From Spirosoma pollinicola (lineage in GTDB: Bacteria > Bacteroidota > Bacteroidia > Cytophagales > Spirosomataceae): a DNA stretch of 64,000 nucleotides. The DNA lies in assembly GCF_002831565.1 (NCBI RefSeq), contig NZ_CP025096.1:5405391-5469390 (forward strand). The letters run 5' to 3'. This document shows positions 27,836-36,812 of the stretch, in pieces (position 1 is the stretch's first letter; each line of letters begins with the position of its first letter). The notes under the pieces were generated by a model, which searched no databases, was not told where the DNA came from, and saw only the letters and a program-made list of their open reading frames with translations. A program made the translations under genes and the position numbers.

Positions 27836-28582
27836 ATGAATGAGCAAATTATATTAGTTACGGGCGGTTCACGGGGTATTGGCCGCTCCATTTGTCTGAC
27901 TTTAGCCGAGCGGGGTTGCACCGTATTATTCACCTACCTCAGCAGCGCCGATAAGGCCCTGTCGCTGATCGCTGAAATTGACGCATTGAACGGTGGACGG
28001 GCCTACGGGTATCAGTGCGATATGAGCGACCTAAAACAGGTACAGGCACTGGCAGCCCGGTTTCGTAAAGAACACGGTCGGCTGAGTGGGCTCGTCAATA
28101 ACGCGGGAATTCTGGGCGACGGCAAGCCGTTTTTGATGGGCAACGATGATAATTGGTGGAACGTAATGCGGACCAACGTCGGCAGCGTGACCAACACCTG
28201 CCGCATCATGCTCCCCCTGTTTATCGCCCAGCGCAGGGGCCGGATTATCAACATGACCTCTATATCGGGCCAAAAAGGTAATGCTGGCCAGTCGGCTTAC
28301 TCGGCATCCAAATCAGCGATTGTGACCTTTTCAAAAACGCTGGCTAAAGAAGTGACGCGGTTCGGGATCAGTGTCAACTGCGTGTCTCCGGGGCTAATTG
28401 AAACCGATATGACCGCCGATGTTCCGGATGAGTATGTAGCCAGTCGCCTGACGAATATGCCCATGAAGCGTAAAGGGAACGTAGAAGAAGTAGCCAATTT
28501 GGTCGCCTATCTGCTGTGCGACGCGCCAAATTATATGGTTGGCCAGGAACTGACCATCGACGGTGGACTGGCCATTTCCTGA
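27836..28582 (+). CDS. FabG-like 3-oxoacyl-ACP reductase (SDR)
   Basis: The ATG at 27836 begins MNEQIILVTGGSRGIGRSIC, a typical FabG N-terminus. LVNNAGILGDG, Ser142, and Tyr155 and Lys159 of YSASK complete the catalytic set, and the protein ends in IDGGLAIS as in FabG. The 248-residue length is normal. It would reduce beta-keto groups on ACP-bound chains with NADPH. It opens the run of type II fatty-acid/polyketide genes and is followed 45 bases later by a ketosynthase. Aryl polyene and flexirubin loci use similar reductases. Confidence 0.9.
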   Translation: MNEQIILVTGGSRGIGRSICLTLAERGCTVLFTYLSSADKALSLIAEIDALNGGRAYGYQCDMSDLKQVQALAARFRKEHGRLSGLVNNAGILGDGKPFLMGNDDNWWNVMRTNVGSVTNTCRIMLPLFIAQRRGRIINMTSISGQKGNAGQSAYSASKSAIVTFSKTLAKEVTRFGISVNCVSPGLIETDMTADVPDEYVASRLTNMPMKRKGNVEEVANLVAYLLCDAPNYMVGQELTIDGGLAIS

Positions 28583-28627
28583 GTGAAACCAGTCTAACCA
28601 ATTTATTTCTATCAATACTGAAAAATT

Positions 28628-29857
28628 ATGGAACGTGTTGTCGTGACCGGCATCGGCATTTGCTGCTCAATCGGTCGTACCAAGGATGAATTTCGAGATA
28701 ACCTCTACCAGGGGCAGCTGGGTCTGAAACCCATTTCGGCAGACCGCTTTTCGACCGAAAACGCTTACTACGCGACCAAAAAGGCCTGCGTTATCAAGCA
28801 GGAGTGGTTTGAGGAAGCCAGCCAGGAAGATGATCGGGTGCTCAGCAGCCTGGCTACCAGGGTAATCAGTGAGGCCCTGACCGATTCAGGACTGCCTGCC
28901 ACCGGGCTGAATCGTCGGCGCATAGGCTTGTTCATGGCTACTACCATCGGCGGATCTTACCCATTCGTCAAGTTCACCAGAAAGCGCCTGGCGGGTGATG
29001 TACAGCCGGCAGATTACGAGTTGCTGTTCCGGGCATCGACCCCGAACATAACGGGGGCGCTTATGAAACACTTCGATTTTCAGGGGCCCTGCTCAACGAT
29101 CTCAACGGCCTGTGCGGCCGGTACCAACTCCATCGGGCGAGGGTTCGACTTCATCCGAAACGGGCGAATCGACGTAGCTGTCACTGGGGGTATCGATATC
29201 TTCACCGAGTTGAGTTTTGCCGGTTTCAACTCCCTCAAATCATTGTCCAAGACACTCTGCCAGCCCTTCGACCGGCACCGCGACGGCCTGACGTTAGGCG
29301 ATGCCAGTGCGTTTGTAGTCCTGGAGAGTCTAAGTCACGCCCAGCAACGGGGAGCAACCATTTACTGCGAAGTGAAAGGCTACTCGGCCAACAACGAAGC
29401 CTATCACCCTACCGCACCTAACCCGGACGGCAGTACGGCTTTCCTGACCATGCAGCAGGCCCTGGAACATGGCGATATGGACCCCGCCGAGATCACGTAT
29501 ATCAACGCCCACGGTACGGCCACAGCTGTCAACGACAGTATGGAACTCAACGGCATTCGTCGGCTCATTGGCGACCGAAGCGTTCATGTCAGTTCTACCA
29601 AGTCAATGGTGGGCCATACCTTGGGGGCGGCTGGCAGCCTGGAGTTTATTGCCACCACCCTAGGCATGTACCACAACTTTATGCCGCCTTCCTGTAATAT
29701 CGTCACCAACATGGCTGATGAAGACGAGCAGATTCGGATTGTTGGCGATCAGGCCATCGAACAGTCCTACGACGGCGCCTTGTCTAATTCATTTGGTTTT
29801 GGCGGCTGTATGGCTTCCATTGCCCTCAAACGCTTCACTGCCGAAACGCTATGCTAA
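28628..29857 (+). CDS. FabF-like beta-ketoacyl-ACP synthase
   Basis: The 409-residue thiolase-fold enzyme has the complete Cys-His-His triad: Cys162 in STISTACAAG, His295 in INAHGTAT and His330 in SMVGHTLGAAGS. The C-terminal GFGGCMASIALKR block is also typical. It should carry out decarboxylative condensation on the cluster ACP. The next dehydratase gene overlaps its stop codon by 7 bases, which suggests translational coupling. A second, degenerate ketosynthase follows, so the two probably form a KS-alpha/KS-beta heterodimer. Confidence 0.92.
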   Translation: MERVVVTGIGICCSIGRTKDEFRDNLYQGQLGLKPISADRFSTENAYYATKKACVIKQEWFEEASQEDDRVLSSLATRVISEALTDSGLPATGLNRRRIGLFMATTIGGSYPFVKFTRKRLAGDVQPADYELLFRASTPNITGALMKHFDFQGPCSTISTACAAGTNSIGRGFDFIRNGRIDVAVTGGIDIFTELSFAGFNSLKSLSKTLCQPFDRHRDGLTLGDASAFVVLESLSHAQQRGATIYCEVKGYSANNEAYHPTAPNPDGSTAFLTMQQALEHGDMDPAEITYINAHGTATAVNDSMELNGIRRLIGDRSVHVSSTKSMVGHTLGAAGSLEFIATTLGMYHNFMPPSCNIVTNMADEDEQIRIVGDQAIEQSYDGALSNSFGFGGCMASIALKRFTAETLC

Positions 29858-30315
29858 CCACTACCGCCCTGCCGCACCCGGCCGAATTGCTGCCGCACCG
29901 GCACCCGATGTTGCTTCTGGACACGATTCAGACCTATACGCCCGGCGAGTCGGTAACGGCGGCCACTTTTGTCCACCCGGAGACTATCTTCTTTGAGGGC
30001 CACTTTCCCGGCGAGCCGATACTGCCGGGGGTGATTCTGGTAGAAATGATGTTCCAGACCTGTGGGCTCTTTGGCAGACTGGAAGGATTACAGAACGCTC
30101 AAGCCGGGGAAGTAAGACAGATCAAATCGGGTCGTGCAATCAAGATCGACACGCTTACCTTCAACGAGCCCGTGCTACCCAACGACCACCTGCTGATTAC
30201 AGCCGTTTTTAGCCACAAACTGCTCAATTTTTCCGTGTTCAACGCACGGGTAGATATTGCCGGGCGAGGGCGTACAGCCGCTCGCGGCACCGTCACTGTA
30301 TTAATTAACCCTTAA
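29851..30315 (+). CDS. FabZ-like 3-hydroxyacyl-ACP dehydratase
   Basis: The 154-residue hotdog-fold protein has the FabZ signature GHFPGEPILPGVILVEMMFQ, with catalytic His51 and Glu65. The N-terminal LLPHRHPMLLLD is also as in FabZ. It would remove water from 3-hydroxyacyl-ACP to give the trans-2-enoyl chain. No enoyl reductase of the FabI/FabK/FabV type is present in the cluster, so the chain may keep its double bonds. The start overlaps the end of the upstream ketosynthase. Confidence 0.92.
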   Translation: MLTTTALPHPAELLPHRHPMLLLDTIQTYTPGESVTAATFVHPETIFFEGHFPGEPILPGVILVEMMFQTCGLFGRLEGLQNAQAGEVRQIKSGRAIKIDTLTFNEPVLPNDHLLITAVFSHKLLNFSVFNARVDIAGRGRTAARGTVTVLINP

Positions 30316-30329
30316 TCTGTTATACGATC

Positions 30330-31580
30330 ATGCGCACAACCAGTCAGGTAGTTATCACGGGAGGAGGAGTCATTTCAGGACTAGGCATCGGGCTGGATGC
30401 GTTCTGGCAGGGTGTGCTGGCCAACGAGTCGGGGGTCGTTGTCAAGAACGACTGGAATGTCCCGGATCTGGCCACCGATGAGGCCATCTTTTATAGCCCG
30501 TCGGCTCCATTTGAAGTAGGGTCATTTGTGGATAACCTGAAGCCTCCTTATCCGCTCAAATATTCGCAGCTAGCTATGGTGGGCTGTCAGTTAGCGATCC
30601 AGAATGCACAACTTGACCTGACAACGCTGGTTCCTGAGCGACTGGGTCTTATTCTGGATACAAGTCTAAGTGCTAACCAGGCCACCGAAACATTCCTGAC
30701 CAAGTTATTTCAGGATGGCCCGGCCAAAGTAAGTCCCTTTGTGTTTACCAAAACCACGACCAACTGCGCTCTCGGCGATGTGGCACGGGCATTTAAACTA
30801 CGTGGTCCCAGTTCCATTCTGCTCGGCGAAAACAGCGCCTGCTATGGCTATGACCTGATCAGGGAGGGCAAGGCCGATGTGGTCATTTGCGGTGGCTTCG
30901 ATGAGATGCGGGAAGCGTATCTGCTGGCCAACTGTAGGCGCGGTTATGTTCCCTCTGCGCAGATTGACGGTCGGTCCCGATCATTGGCCGAAGCGGTAGC
31001 CGACGATGATGGAGTGATCGTCTTTGGCGAAGCAGCGGCTTTCGTTGTGCTCGAATCTGCCGAACATGCCCGCCAGCGGGGAGCCACTATACTGGCAGAA
31101 CTGGTTGATTACCACATCTCCCGCGACACTGCCTACCAGGATTTTATCTACGAACGAAGTGCTTCCGACCTGGTTGAACACGTTCAGGATTTGTGCGAAC
31201 AGGCCCATATTGACCCCGCAGCCGTAGCGCTGGTAGTAGGGGGCGGGGGATTGCCCAAACACATCCGCTCCTACGAAACTTCCGCGATGAAGACACTATG
31301 GCCAACGGAAGAGGCTTTACCGCGTTACACCAACGTCAAAGCCCATACGGGCGAGACACTCAGTGCGTCTCCTATGCTATCGTTACTAACGGGTGCGCTC
31401 TGCCTGTTTCATAACAAGGTGGCGGGTACGCTCTATGAGCCGGAACAGCTCGGATTGGCCGGATTGGCCTCGGCTCACACCGCCGATCACCAATTCGCTT
31501 CCACCGACTATGCATTGGTCAACTCCCTGCACGTAGGCGGCAATACCGTTACGATGGCACTGCGGCCTTCAACGAACTAG
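30330..31580 (+). CDS. Ketosynthase-like protein, probable chain-length-factor (KS-beta) partner
   Basis: The 416-residue protein has the ketosynthase fold. A cysteine remains in the nucleophile position (GENSACYGYD, Cys171) and the second histidine is kept in NVKAHTGETLSASPM (His339). The first catalytic His region is replaced by VVGGGGLPKH, so it should not condense normally. Loss of part of the triad next to an intact ketosynthase is the pattern of chain-length factors and of the second KS in aryl polyene loci. It lies 14 bases after the dehydratase gene. A specialised priming role is an alternative. Confidence 0.85.
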   Translation: MRTTSQVVITGGGVISGLGIGLDAFWQGVLANESGVVVKNDWNVPDLATDEAIFYSPSAPFEVGSFVDNLKPPYPLKYSQLAMVGCQLAIQNAQLDLTTLVPERLGLILDTSLSANQATETFLTKLFQDGPAKVSPFVFTKTTTNCALGDVARAFKLRGPSSILLGENSACYGYDLIREGKADVVICGGFDEMREAYLLANCRRGYVPSAQIDGRSRSLAEAVADDDGVIVFGEAAAFVVLESAEHARQRGATILAELVDYHISRDTAYQDFIYERSASDLVEHVQDLCEQAHIDPAAVALVVGGGGLPKHIRSYETSAMKTLWPTEEALPRYTNVKAHTGETLSASPMLSLLTGALCLFHNKVAGTLYEPEQLGLAGLASAHTADHQFASTDYALVNSLHVGGNTVTMALRPSTN

Positions 31581-31627
31581 GGTCAACGCATCAGCCTACC
31601 TGTTTAACCTTTCTATTCCCTTCTGCC

Positions 31628-32896
31628 ATGATCTCCTCAACTGAACTCATTACCCCCTATCGAAAAACTGTTCGAGCTGCGTATCAGGCTGCTACAGAAG
31701 CGGTAACGATCCGCGAAAACATGAAAATGCAAGCCGGGCAACGGAAAGATTTTCAGTTTCTGGCCGCCAATCTGGCGCATTTTATGCCGCACATTCATGC
31801 GTCAGATTACGAGGCTATCTACCGCCAAATTTTAATTTATCACCTGCTGAGTAAGTCTTATCCGGCAGATGTCAATGTGGGCTCGATGGATGACATGCGG
31901 GTTGAGGGCGACACCGCCTTTCTGGACCCGCAGGCCGGGCGAACCGCCCGCATTTTCTGCTCGTTTCATATGGGCGGCTATCAATCGGTGATGGCCCTGC
32001 TGGCCAACGCAGGCTACTCCCTGTCTGTGGTGACTACCCGCGTGTTTTACGACACGCAGCGGGACACAATAGACCGTATTGCCCGGGAAATCAATTCGTT
32101 TAAAGGAACAGAGCTTACGATTCAGCTCCTCAATGCGGAAAGTACTGATATTGGAAAGCAAATGGCCATGTCGCTGGCATCGGGTCGATCCATACTGATT
32201 TTGCTGGATGGAAATACGGGGATTGGGGGAGCCCATCACCGGGATTCGCGCCAGTTGCGGGTGCCGTTTCTAAACCAGACCATCTTCTCCCGAACGGGCG
32301 TGGCTACTCTGTCGCACGCGTTTAAAGTGCCCATCATTCCCGTAACGTCGTATTACGTACACATCGACGGCATACCCATTCCACACTACCATTGTTCACC
32401 CGCCATTACGCCGGGCCTGCTGGCCATGCCCCAGGATGAGTACGTCCGCCATGCGACCAGCGTGATGTATCAGGTACTGGCCGACCGGGTCGGGCAATAC
32501 GTCGATCAGTGGGAAAACTGGTTCTATGTCCACAAATTTCTGGACACCGACGCCCTGGTTGCCCAGGCCCTTCCTGCCCGGGAAGAGCCCATTAATCCAG
32601 TGGCAAAACTGTTCTTCGATAACCATCGCTTCGGCCTCTTCAAGTTGGAATCAGATGGCTACCTGTTTGACAAACTGACCTACCTGGCTTACCCACTGAC
32701 TAGCTCAGTTTATAACTGGCTGAGTGATCTCTCGACTAACGTTTACCTGGGCCAGTCCATGACGGACATGCTCAGTCAGCAACCCGCTTCGGTTATCAAT
32801 CGATTTTACCAACTCCGCTCGCTGATCTATTACCATGAAGCTTCTTCTTTCGACGTATACAAACAACCGTTAGTGGAGTTGGAGCCTCATTGCTGA
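31628..32896 (+). CDS. LpxL/HtrB-like acyltransferase with an extra C-terminal domain
   Basis: Residues 1-320 resemble the lysophospholipid/lipid A acyltransferase family: IFCSFHMGGYQSVMALLANA, ILLDGNTGIGG, RVPFLNQTIFSRTGVATLSH and a WENWFYVHKF block. The usual HxxxxD/E motif appears only as HMGGYQ, so the acidic residue is not where expected. Residues from about 325 to 422 (FGLFKLESDGYLFDKLTYLA, then SSVYNWLSDL) are not part of LpxL. They have the strand-then-helices pattern of PqqD-like leader-binding domains. If that is right, this enzyme could bind the small peptides encoded downstream and acylate them with a chain from the cluster ACP. The acyltransferase call is firm, while the C-terminal call is a hypothesis. 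Confidence 0.78.
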   Translation: MISSTELITPYRKTVRAAYQAATEAVTIRENMKMQAGQRKDFQFLAANLAHFMPHIHASDYEAIYRQILIYHLLSKSYPADVNVGSMDDMRVEGDTAFLDPQAGRTARIFCSFHMGGYQSVMALLANAGYSLSVVTTRVFYDTQRDTIDRIAREINSFKGTELTIQLLNAESTDIGKQMAMSLASGRSILILLDGNTGIGGAHHRDSRQLRVPFLNQTIFSRTGVATLSHAFKVPIIPVTSYYVHIDGIPIPHYHCSPAITPGLLAMPQDEYVRHATSVMYQVLADRVGQYVDQWENWFYVHKFLDTDALVAQALPAREEPINPVAKLFFDNHRFGLFKLESDGYLFDKLTYLAYPLTSSVYNWLSDLSTNVYLGQSMTDMLSQQPASVINRFYQLRSLIYYHEASSFDVYKQPLVELEPHC

Positions 32897-32939
32897 TTTT
32901 AACATGAATTTCTCACGTACCAATCAAACTCGTTTTTTT

Positions 32940-33341
32940 ATGAAAACTGTCTTATTTTCGGCTGCTCTGCTGGCCGCTACACTGACCGCGAAGGCTCAGA
33001 CCTACACGTTGACCGTGAAACTGGGTGAGTTTAAAGCCCCCTCCGGCACCATCTTTATTGCGTTGCAAGCCCCTGACCAGAAGCAGGTGCAGCGTCAGGC
33101 GGTACCGTTGAATACCAAAGATGCCACGGTTGTATTTCAGAATGTACCGGAAGGCACGTATGCGGTTCGGTTTTTTCACGACGTGAACAACAATCGGGAA
33201 CTCGACCGGGGCATGTTCGGCATACCCAAAGAGGAGTGGGGCTGCTCCAACAACGTAAAAGCGAGCATGGGTCCCCCCAAGTTTGAAGATATGTTGTTCC
33301 AATTCACCACCGACAAAACCATCGCCCTCCGCGTCAATTAA
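32940..33341 (+). CDS. Secreted DUF2141 protein
   Basis: The start at 32940 is chosen because it gives a clean signal peptide (ALLAATLTAKAQ). The 133-residue protein has the DUF2141 pattern: YTLTVKLGEFKAPSGTIFIA, NVPEGTYAVRFFHDVNNN, and GMFGIPKEEWGCSNN near the end. It folds as a small beta-sandwich in the periplasm or on the surface. DUF2141 proteins often accompany biosynthetic loci for envelope lipids and pigments in Bacteroidota, but their function is not established. It is co-directional and tightly spaced with its neighbours. Confidence 0.88.
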   Translation: MKTVLFSAALLAATLTAKAQTYTLTVKLGEFKAPSGTIFIALQAPDQKQVQRQAVPLNTKDATVVFQNVPEGTYAVRFFHDVNNNRELDRGMFGIPKEEWGCSNNVKASMGPPKFEDMLFQFTTDKTIALRVN

Positions 33342-33381
33342 GCAGGGTGGTCTTTTCTGGTTCTTTTTCCTTCTGAATTAT

Positions 33382-34872
33382 ATGGCTTCCAGTCTGACTA
33401 CTCTGCCCCAGAGTGTCCGGTCAAAACCGGCGCTCCTTTCTCCTCCCGACCGTCTGGCCGAACTATTACGGTATCGAAACCAACTGCATCCTGAGGATAC
33501 GGCGTTTATTGAGCATAATCAATCGGTGTCCTACGCGGAGTTGTGGCAACGGGTAGATCAGGTTCAGGCCAGTTTTCGCAGGCAGCAGATTGGGCCCGGC
33601 GAAGTAGTGGCCCTCTGCTCGCCCAATAGTCTGGCCCTCTGTGTGGCTTTCCTCGCTGCGTTGCAGCATGGAGCTGTACCCTTCGTGATCAACTATAAAC
33701 TGGATGTTCTGGGCGATTTGAGTGCGCTCAATGTCAGGCACTTCCTGGTATCGAAGTCGAATAGTGCCGCCCGGCGATACTTTAAAGAACTGCCCTACTT
33801 TGACCAGAATGCCTTCAATGAGCAGTTTGACTGCTACCAGAATCCGTATGCTTCACTGGACCCATTAACCAACACCGCGCTGCTGGTGACCAGTTCGGGC
33901 AGCAGCGGCCAGGCTAAAGTAGTGCAGCTAACCCACCACGGCACACTGGCCAACATCCAGGCCAATGTGCGCGCCCTGCAACTGTGTTCCGACGATGTGA
34001 CCGCTATCGGGTTGCCCATCGGGTATGCTTACGGGCTGGTGGGGCAGTTGTTGAGCCACCTGTATGTGGGGGCTACGGTCCTGCTGCTGGACAGCTTGTT
34101 TTTCCTGCCGAGTCTGACACAGGCCGTCAGCAAGTACAAGGTAACCAACCTGTTCACGGTGCCCCCAATGATTCGGCAGGTGAACTATCTGCGCAGCCAG
34201 AACCAGTTCAAAGGCGATTTTTCGTCGCTGCGGTTTGTGGCGGTGGGAGGCAACCGGATCGAGAGTACCTCGGTCAAAAAGGCGATGGAACTCTTCGGCT
34301 GTCCGATTATTAAAACCTACGGACTGGCCGAAGCTGGCCCACGGGTGGCGACCAACTTGATTACCGATCTGGAAGCCGTTACGGTCGAGTCAGTGGGGAA
34401 ACCCAACGATGGCGTGCACATTGATGTGCTGGACAGTGCCGGGCAACTGGTGTCACCTTACCAGCCAGGAACGATCTGCATCCGGAGTCCGTCAGTTACG
34501 CTGGGGTACTTCAACGCGCCCAACCGGGATACCATTCGACCCGGCCAGGCGGTCATCACCAGAGACATTGGTTTTGTCGATGAGGAAGGCCATTTATTTA
34601 TCCTCGGTCGCCAGGGAGACCAGTTCGTTATCGGCTCCCGACAGTACTGGTTTCGGGAGGTAGAGGGTGTACTCTATGCTCGGTTTGCCTTCCTGAAAAT
34701 ATCGCTTCAGTCCATTGATGATCAAGTGATTGTGAGCGTGGTAGCGATGCGGAACTACGAGGTTGATCTACCCTCGGTACAGCAGCACTTACGAACGGTC
34801 TTCGGGCCGGAAGCTGACACGACGTTTACCCTTAAGCTAATTCAATCCAACACATTGCTCAATGAAAAATAA
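33382..34872 (+). CDS. AMP-dependent acyl ligase (ANL superfamily)
   Basis: The ATG at 33382 gives a 496-residue ANL enzyme; the frame extends upstream to 33283 but overlaps DUF2141. The phosphate loop TSSGSSGQAK is at residues 170-179, the aromatic motif is YGLAEAGPR near 313, and RDIGFVDEEGHLFILGR carries the ribose-binding Asp. The C-terminal lysine region is short (NTLLNEK). It would adenylate a carboxylic acid and load it on the cluster ACP or CoA. Related ligases occur in aryl polyene loci. The substrate cannot be told and could be a starter acid. The stop is 3 bases before the next start. Confidence 0.88.
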   Translation: MASSLTTLPQSVRSKPALLSPPDRLAELLRYRNQLHPEDTAFIEHNQSVSYAELWQRVDQVQASFRRQQIGPGEVVALCSPNSLALCVAFLAALQHGAVPFVINYKLDVLGDLSALNVRHFLVSKSNSAARRYFKELPYFDQNAFNEQFDCYQNPYASLDPLTNTALLVTSSGSSGQAKVVQLTHHGTLANIQANVRALQLCSDDVTAIGLPIGYAYGLVGQLLSHLYVGATVLLLDSLFFLPSLTQAVSKYKVTNLFTVPPMIRQVNYLRSQNQFKGDFSSLRFVAVGGNRIESTSVKKAMELFGCPIIKTYGLAEAGPRVATNLITDLEAVTVESVGKPNDGVHIDVLDSAGQLVSPYQPGTICIRSPSVTLGYFNAPNRDTIRPGQAVITRDIGFVDEEGHLFILGRQGDQFVIGSRQYWFREVEGVLYARFAFLKISLQSIDDQVIVSVVAMRNYEVDLPSVQQHLRTVFGPEADTTFTLKLIQSNTLLNEK

Positions 34873-34875
34873 CTT

Positions 34876-35535
34876 ATGCCATCCCGAACCCTGTACGTCT
34901 ATTGGGCGGAACACGACCCATACCTCCCGCCGGTACCCGAAGATGATCTGCACCTGTCTGTTCGCGTGCAACAGCGGTGGAAGCGGTATCGGACGCTTCA
35001 GCAGCAAAATATGTCACTCCTCGCTAAACGACTGTTGTTCTTTGGATTACAGCAACTGCGGTGGCGGGTTGGGGGCGATCTAGCTGATTTCTCCTATCAC
35101 CCCAGCGGCAAGCCCTACTTGGCCGATCTGCCTGTCCACTTTAGTCTGTCGCACTCTAAACAAGTAGCCGTTTGTGTGCTTTCAGCCGATATGCCGGTTG
35201 GCGTCGATGTGCAGGAGTGGCTGCCCGTACCACCCGACAGCGAAGGGCTATTCATCGTCACCGATGAACGGCAGAAAGTAGGGTCGGCCGACCGGCTGGC
35301 GCTTTGGTCTCAGAAAGAAGCAGCTTACAAGGCCGTTGGCAGCGACTTAGGGGTTTCGTTCAGCCAGTTTCGCTTCAGCGAACCCCAACGGGTGACGTGT
35401 CCACAGATGACGCTGGAGCTGATTCCGCAGTTTATTCGCCAGGGATACATCTGTTGCCTGGCCGTCCCGTCGCCTGATTCACTGCCTCTGGCTCCAATTC
35501 AGATTGCCGTCGAACGGGTGTTATATCCTTACTGA
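34876..35535 (+). CDS. Sfp-type 4'-phosphopantetheinyl transferase
   Basis: The 219-residue protein has the Sfp motifs GKPYLADLPVHFSLSHS, VGVDVQEW (magnesium-binding acidic residues) and WSQKEAAYKAVGSDLG. It would transfer phosphopantetheine from CoA to Ser47 of the ACP encoded at 36385. A dedicated Sfp-type enzyme in addition to the cell's AcpS is typical of secondary-metabolite loci. It sits 3 bases after the ligase gene and 5 bases before the thioesterase gene. Confidence 0.9.
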   Translation: MPSRTLYVYWAEHDPYLPPVPEDDLHLSVRVQQRWKRYRTLQQQNMSLLAKRLLFFGLQQLRWRVGGDLADFSYHPSGKPYLADLPVHFSLSHSKQVAVCVLSADMPVGVDVQEWLPVPPDSEGLFIVTDERQKVGSADRLALWSQKEAAYKAVGSDLGVSFSQFRFSEPQRVTCPQMTLELIPQFIRQGYICCLAVPSPDSLPLAPIQIAVERVLYPY

Positions 35536-35540
35536 TTATC

Positions 35541-36266
35541 ATGGAACCTCTATTCGTATATAGTTTTCCGTTTGCCGCCGGTAGCCGCTACTCCTATCAC
35601 CCGTTGGTGCAAACCTCTCCCGACTGGCTACGGTGGATACCGCTCGATTATGCGGGGCGGGGCCGGCGGTTGTTTGAGCCGCCCATGACGGTGCTGACCG
35701 ACATTGTGACCGACCTGAAGACCCAGATTTTGGCCCGCCCCAAAACGTCCTTCGCTTTTTACGGACATAGTATGGGTAGTTTAGTGGCCTATCTGGTAAC
35801 GGTGGAGTTGATGCGGGAGCAACAACCGCTGCCTCAACACCTGTTTTTGTCCGGTAGGAGCGGGGCCTGCATTCCCGAACGCCAGCGGCATGCCCTACAA
35901 ATGAGCCGGGACGAGATGGTGGCGGAATTGCAGAGAATGGACGGTGATCTGTCGCTGCTCCTGCGCAATCCCAAACAATTTGATCGCTACGAGCAGGTGC
36001 TGCGGGCCGATATGGCCGCCCTGGACAGTTACCAGTACGTATCAATCAGCCCGGACAAGCTGCCCATGCCAGCCACCGTTTTTGTGGGTAGTGCCGACAC
36101 CTGCACGCCTGAGCAGGCCCAGCTTTGGCAAGAGGAATTTCAGGAGCCAGTAGCGGTTCATGTCCTGGCGGGCGGGCACTTTTTCATCGACAGTCAGGCC
36201 GAAGCCATGATCCGGATTATGACCAGTGACCTGTGTCAGAATTTACTTCCCCTGACTATAACCTGA
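35541..36266 (+). CDS. Type II thioesterase
   Basis: The 241-residue alpha/beta-hydrolase matches the type II thioesterases of NRPS/PKS loci. FPFAAGSRYSYHPLV opens it, the nucleophile Ser77 is in FYGHSMGSLVAY, Asp186 is in GSADTCTPEQ, and His213 is in LAGGHFFI. Such enzymes clear wrong acyl groups from carrier proteins or release the product. Here it would act on the single cluster ACP. It is the eighth consecutive biosynthetic gene on this strand, counting from the FabG-like gene. Confidence 0.9.
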   Translation: MEPLFVYSFPFAAGSRYSYHPLVQTSPDWLRWIPLDYAGRGRRLFEPPMTVLTDIVTDLKTQILARPKTSFAFYGHSMGSLVAYLVTVELMREQQPLPQHLFLSGRSGACIPERQRHALQMSRDEMVAELQRMDGDLSLLLRNPKQFDRYEQVLRADMAALDSYQYVSISPDKLPMPATVFVGSADTCTPEQAQLWQEEFQEPVAVHVLAGGHFFIDSQAEAMIRIMTSDLCQNLLPLTIT

Positions 36267-36384
36267 CGGACTAAAGTAGTACCATAGGTTTTTGATTGTC
36301 AGTGATTTAGGTGAGACCTTTGATTTACTGAATGACGCCAAAGACTGCATCAAACGCTTTTTTTTCATCCTTAACAAAACGACC

Positions 36385-36666
36385 ATGTTTGAATTAGAAA
36401 CCATCAAAAACCAGATCCGCGTCATTGTGACGCAAGTTTTGCAAGTGGATGCTGCCACCGTAGAGCTGGACGACAACACCCCTTTCTTTGGCACGGATGA
36501 GCATCCGGGTCTCATTCAGGACTCGCTGGCCATCCTGGAGATTGCCTCCCAGCTGGCCGACGCCTTCGGACTGATGCCATCCGATCTGGGCGAGGAAGCC
36601 TTCCTCAACCTGGAAACGCTTAGCCAGTGCGTGTTCACGAAAGTGAACCAGGCCGAGCTGGTTTAA
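36385..36666 (+). CDS. Acyl carrier protein
   Basis: The ATG at 36385 gives a 93-residue acidic protein with the ACP attachment site GLIQDSLAILEIASQLADAF; Ser47 in Asp-Ser-Leu is the expected phosphopantetheine site. Helix 1 (ETIKNQIRVIVTQVLQ) and the loop NTPFFGTDEHPG are typical. It would carry the growing chain for the reductase, ketosynthases and dehydratase upstream. It stands directly before the three peptide genes, and its stop codon lies inside a 16-bp palindrome. Confidence 0.9.
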   Translation: MFELETIKNQIRVIVTQVLQVDAATVELDDNTPFFGTDEHPGLIQDSLAILEIASQLADAFGLMPSDLGEEAFLNLETLSQCVFTKVNQAELV

Positions 36667-36760
36667 ACCAGCCTGGTCCACCCCCGCTGGCTGCTCTGGT
36701 GGCCAGCCTTCAACCGAACTAAACTTGCTGTGCATAGTAGGGAAGAATCGCGGCCTTCCC
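36657..36760. promoter_or_regulatory. Palindrome and hairpin between the ACP and the first peptide gene
   Basis: GCTGGTTTAAACCAGC at 36657-36672 is a perfect 16-bp palindrome spanning the ACP stop codon. GGGAAG at 36740-36745 and CTTCCC at 36755-36760 form a second short hairpin followed by GTTTAGTT. Together they may end or attenuate the biosynthetic transcript and separate it from highly expressed peptide genes. No clear promoter motif was found. Confidence 0.45.
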
Positions 36761-36812
36761 GTTTAGTTAATCATAATTCTCCCTTTTTTCTCACAATCAA
36801 ACCAGGTAAACC

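Noticed and set aside
27836..36666. Calling the fatty-acid genes an aryl polyene or flexirubin cluster
   Set aside because: The ketosynthase pair, reductase, dehydratase, ligase and ACP fit, but there is no ammonia lyase or other aromatic-starter enzyme, no glycosyltransferase and no MMPL exporter. The peptides and the RRE-M50 gene are not part of such clusters.
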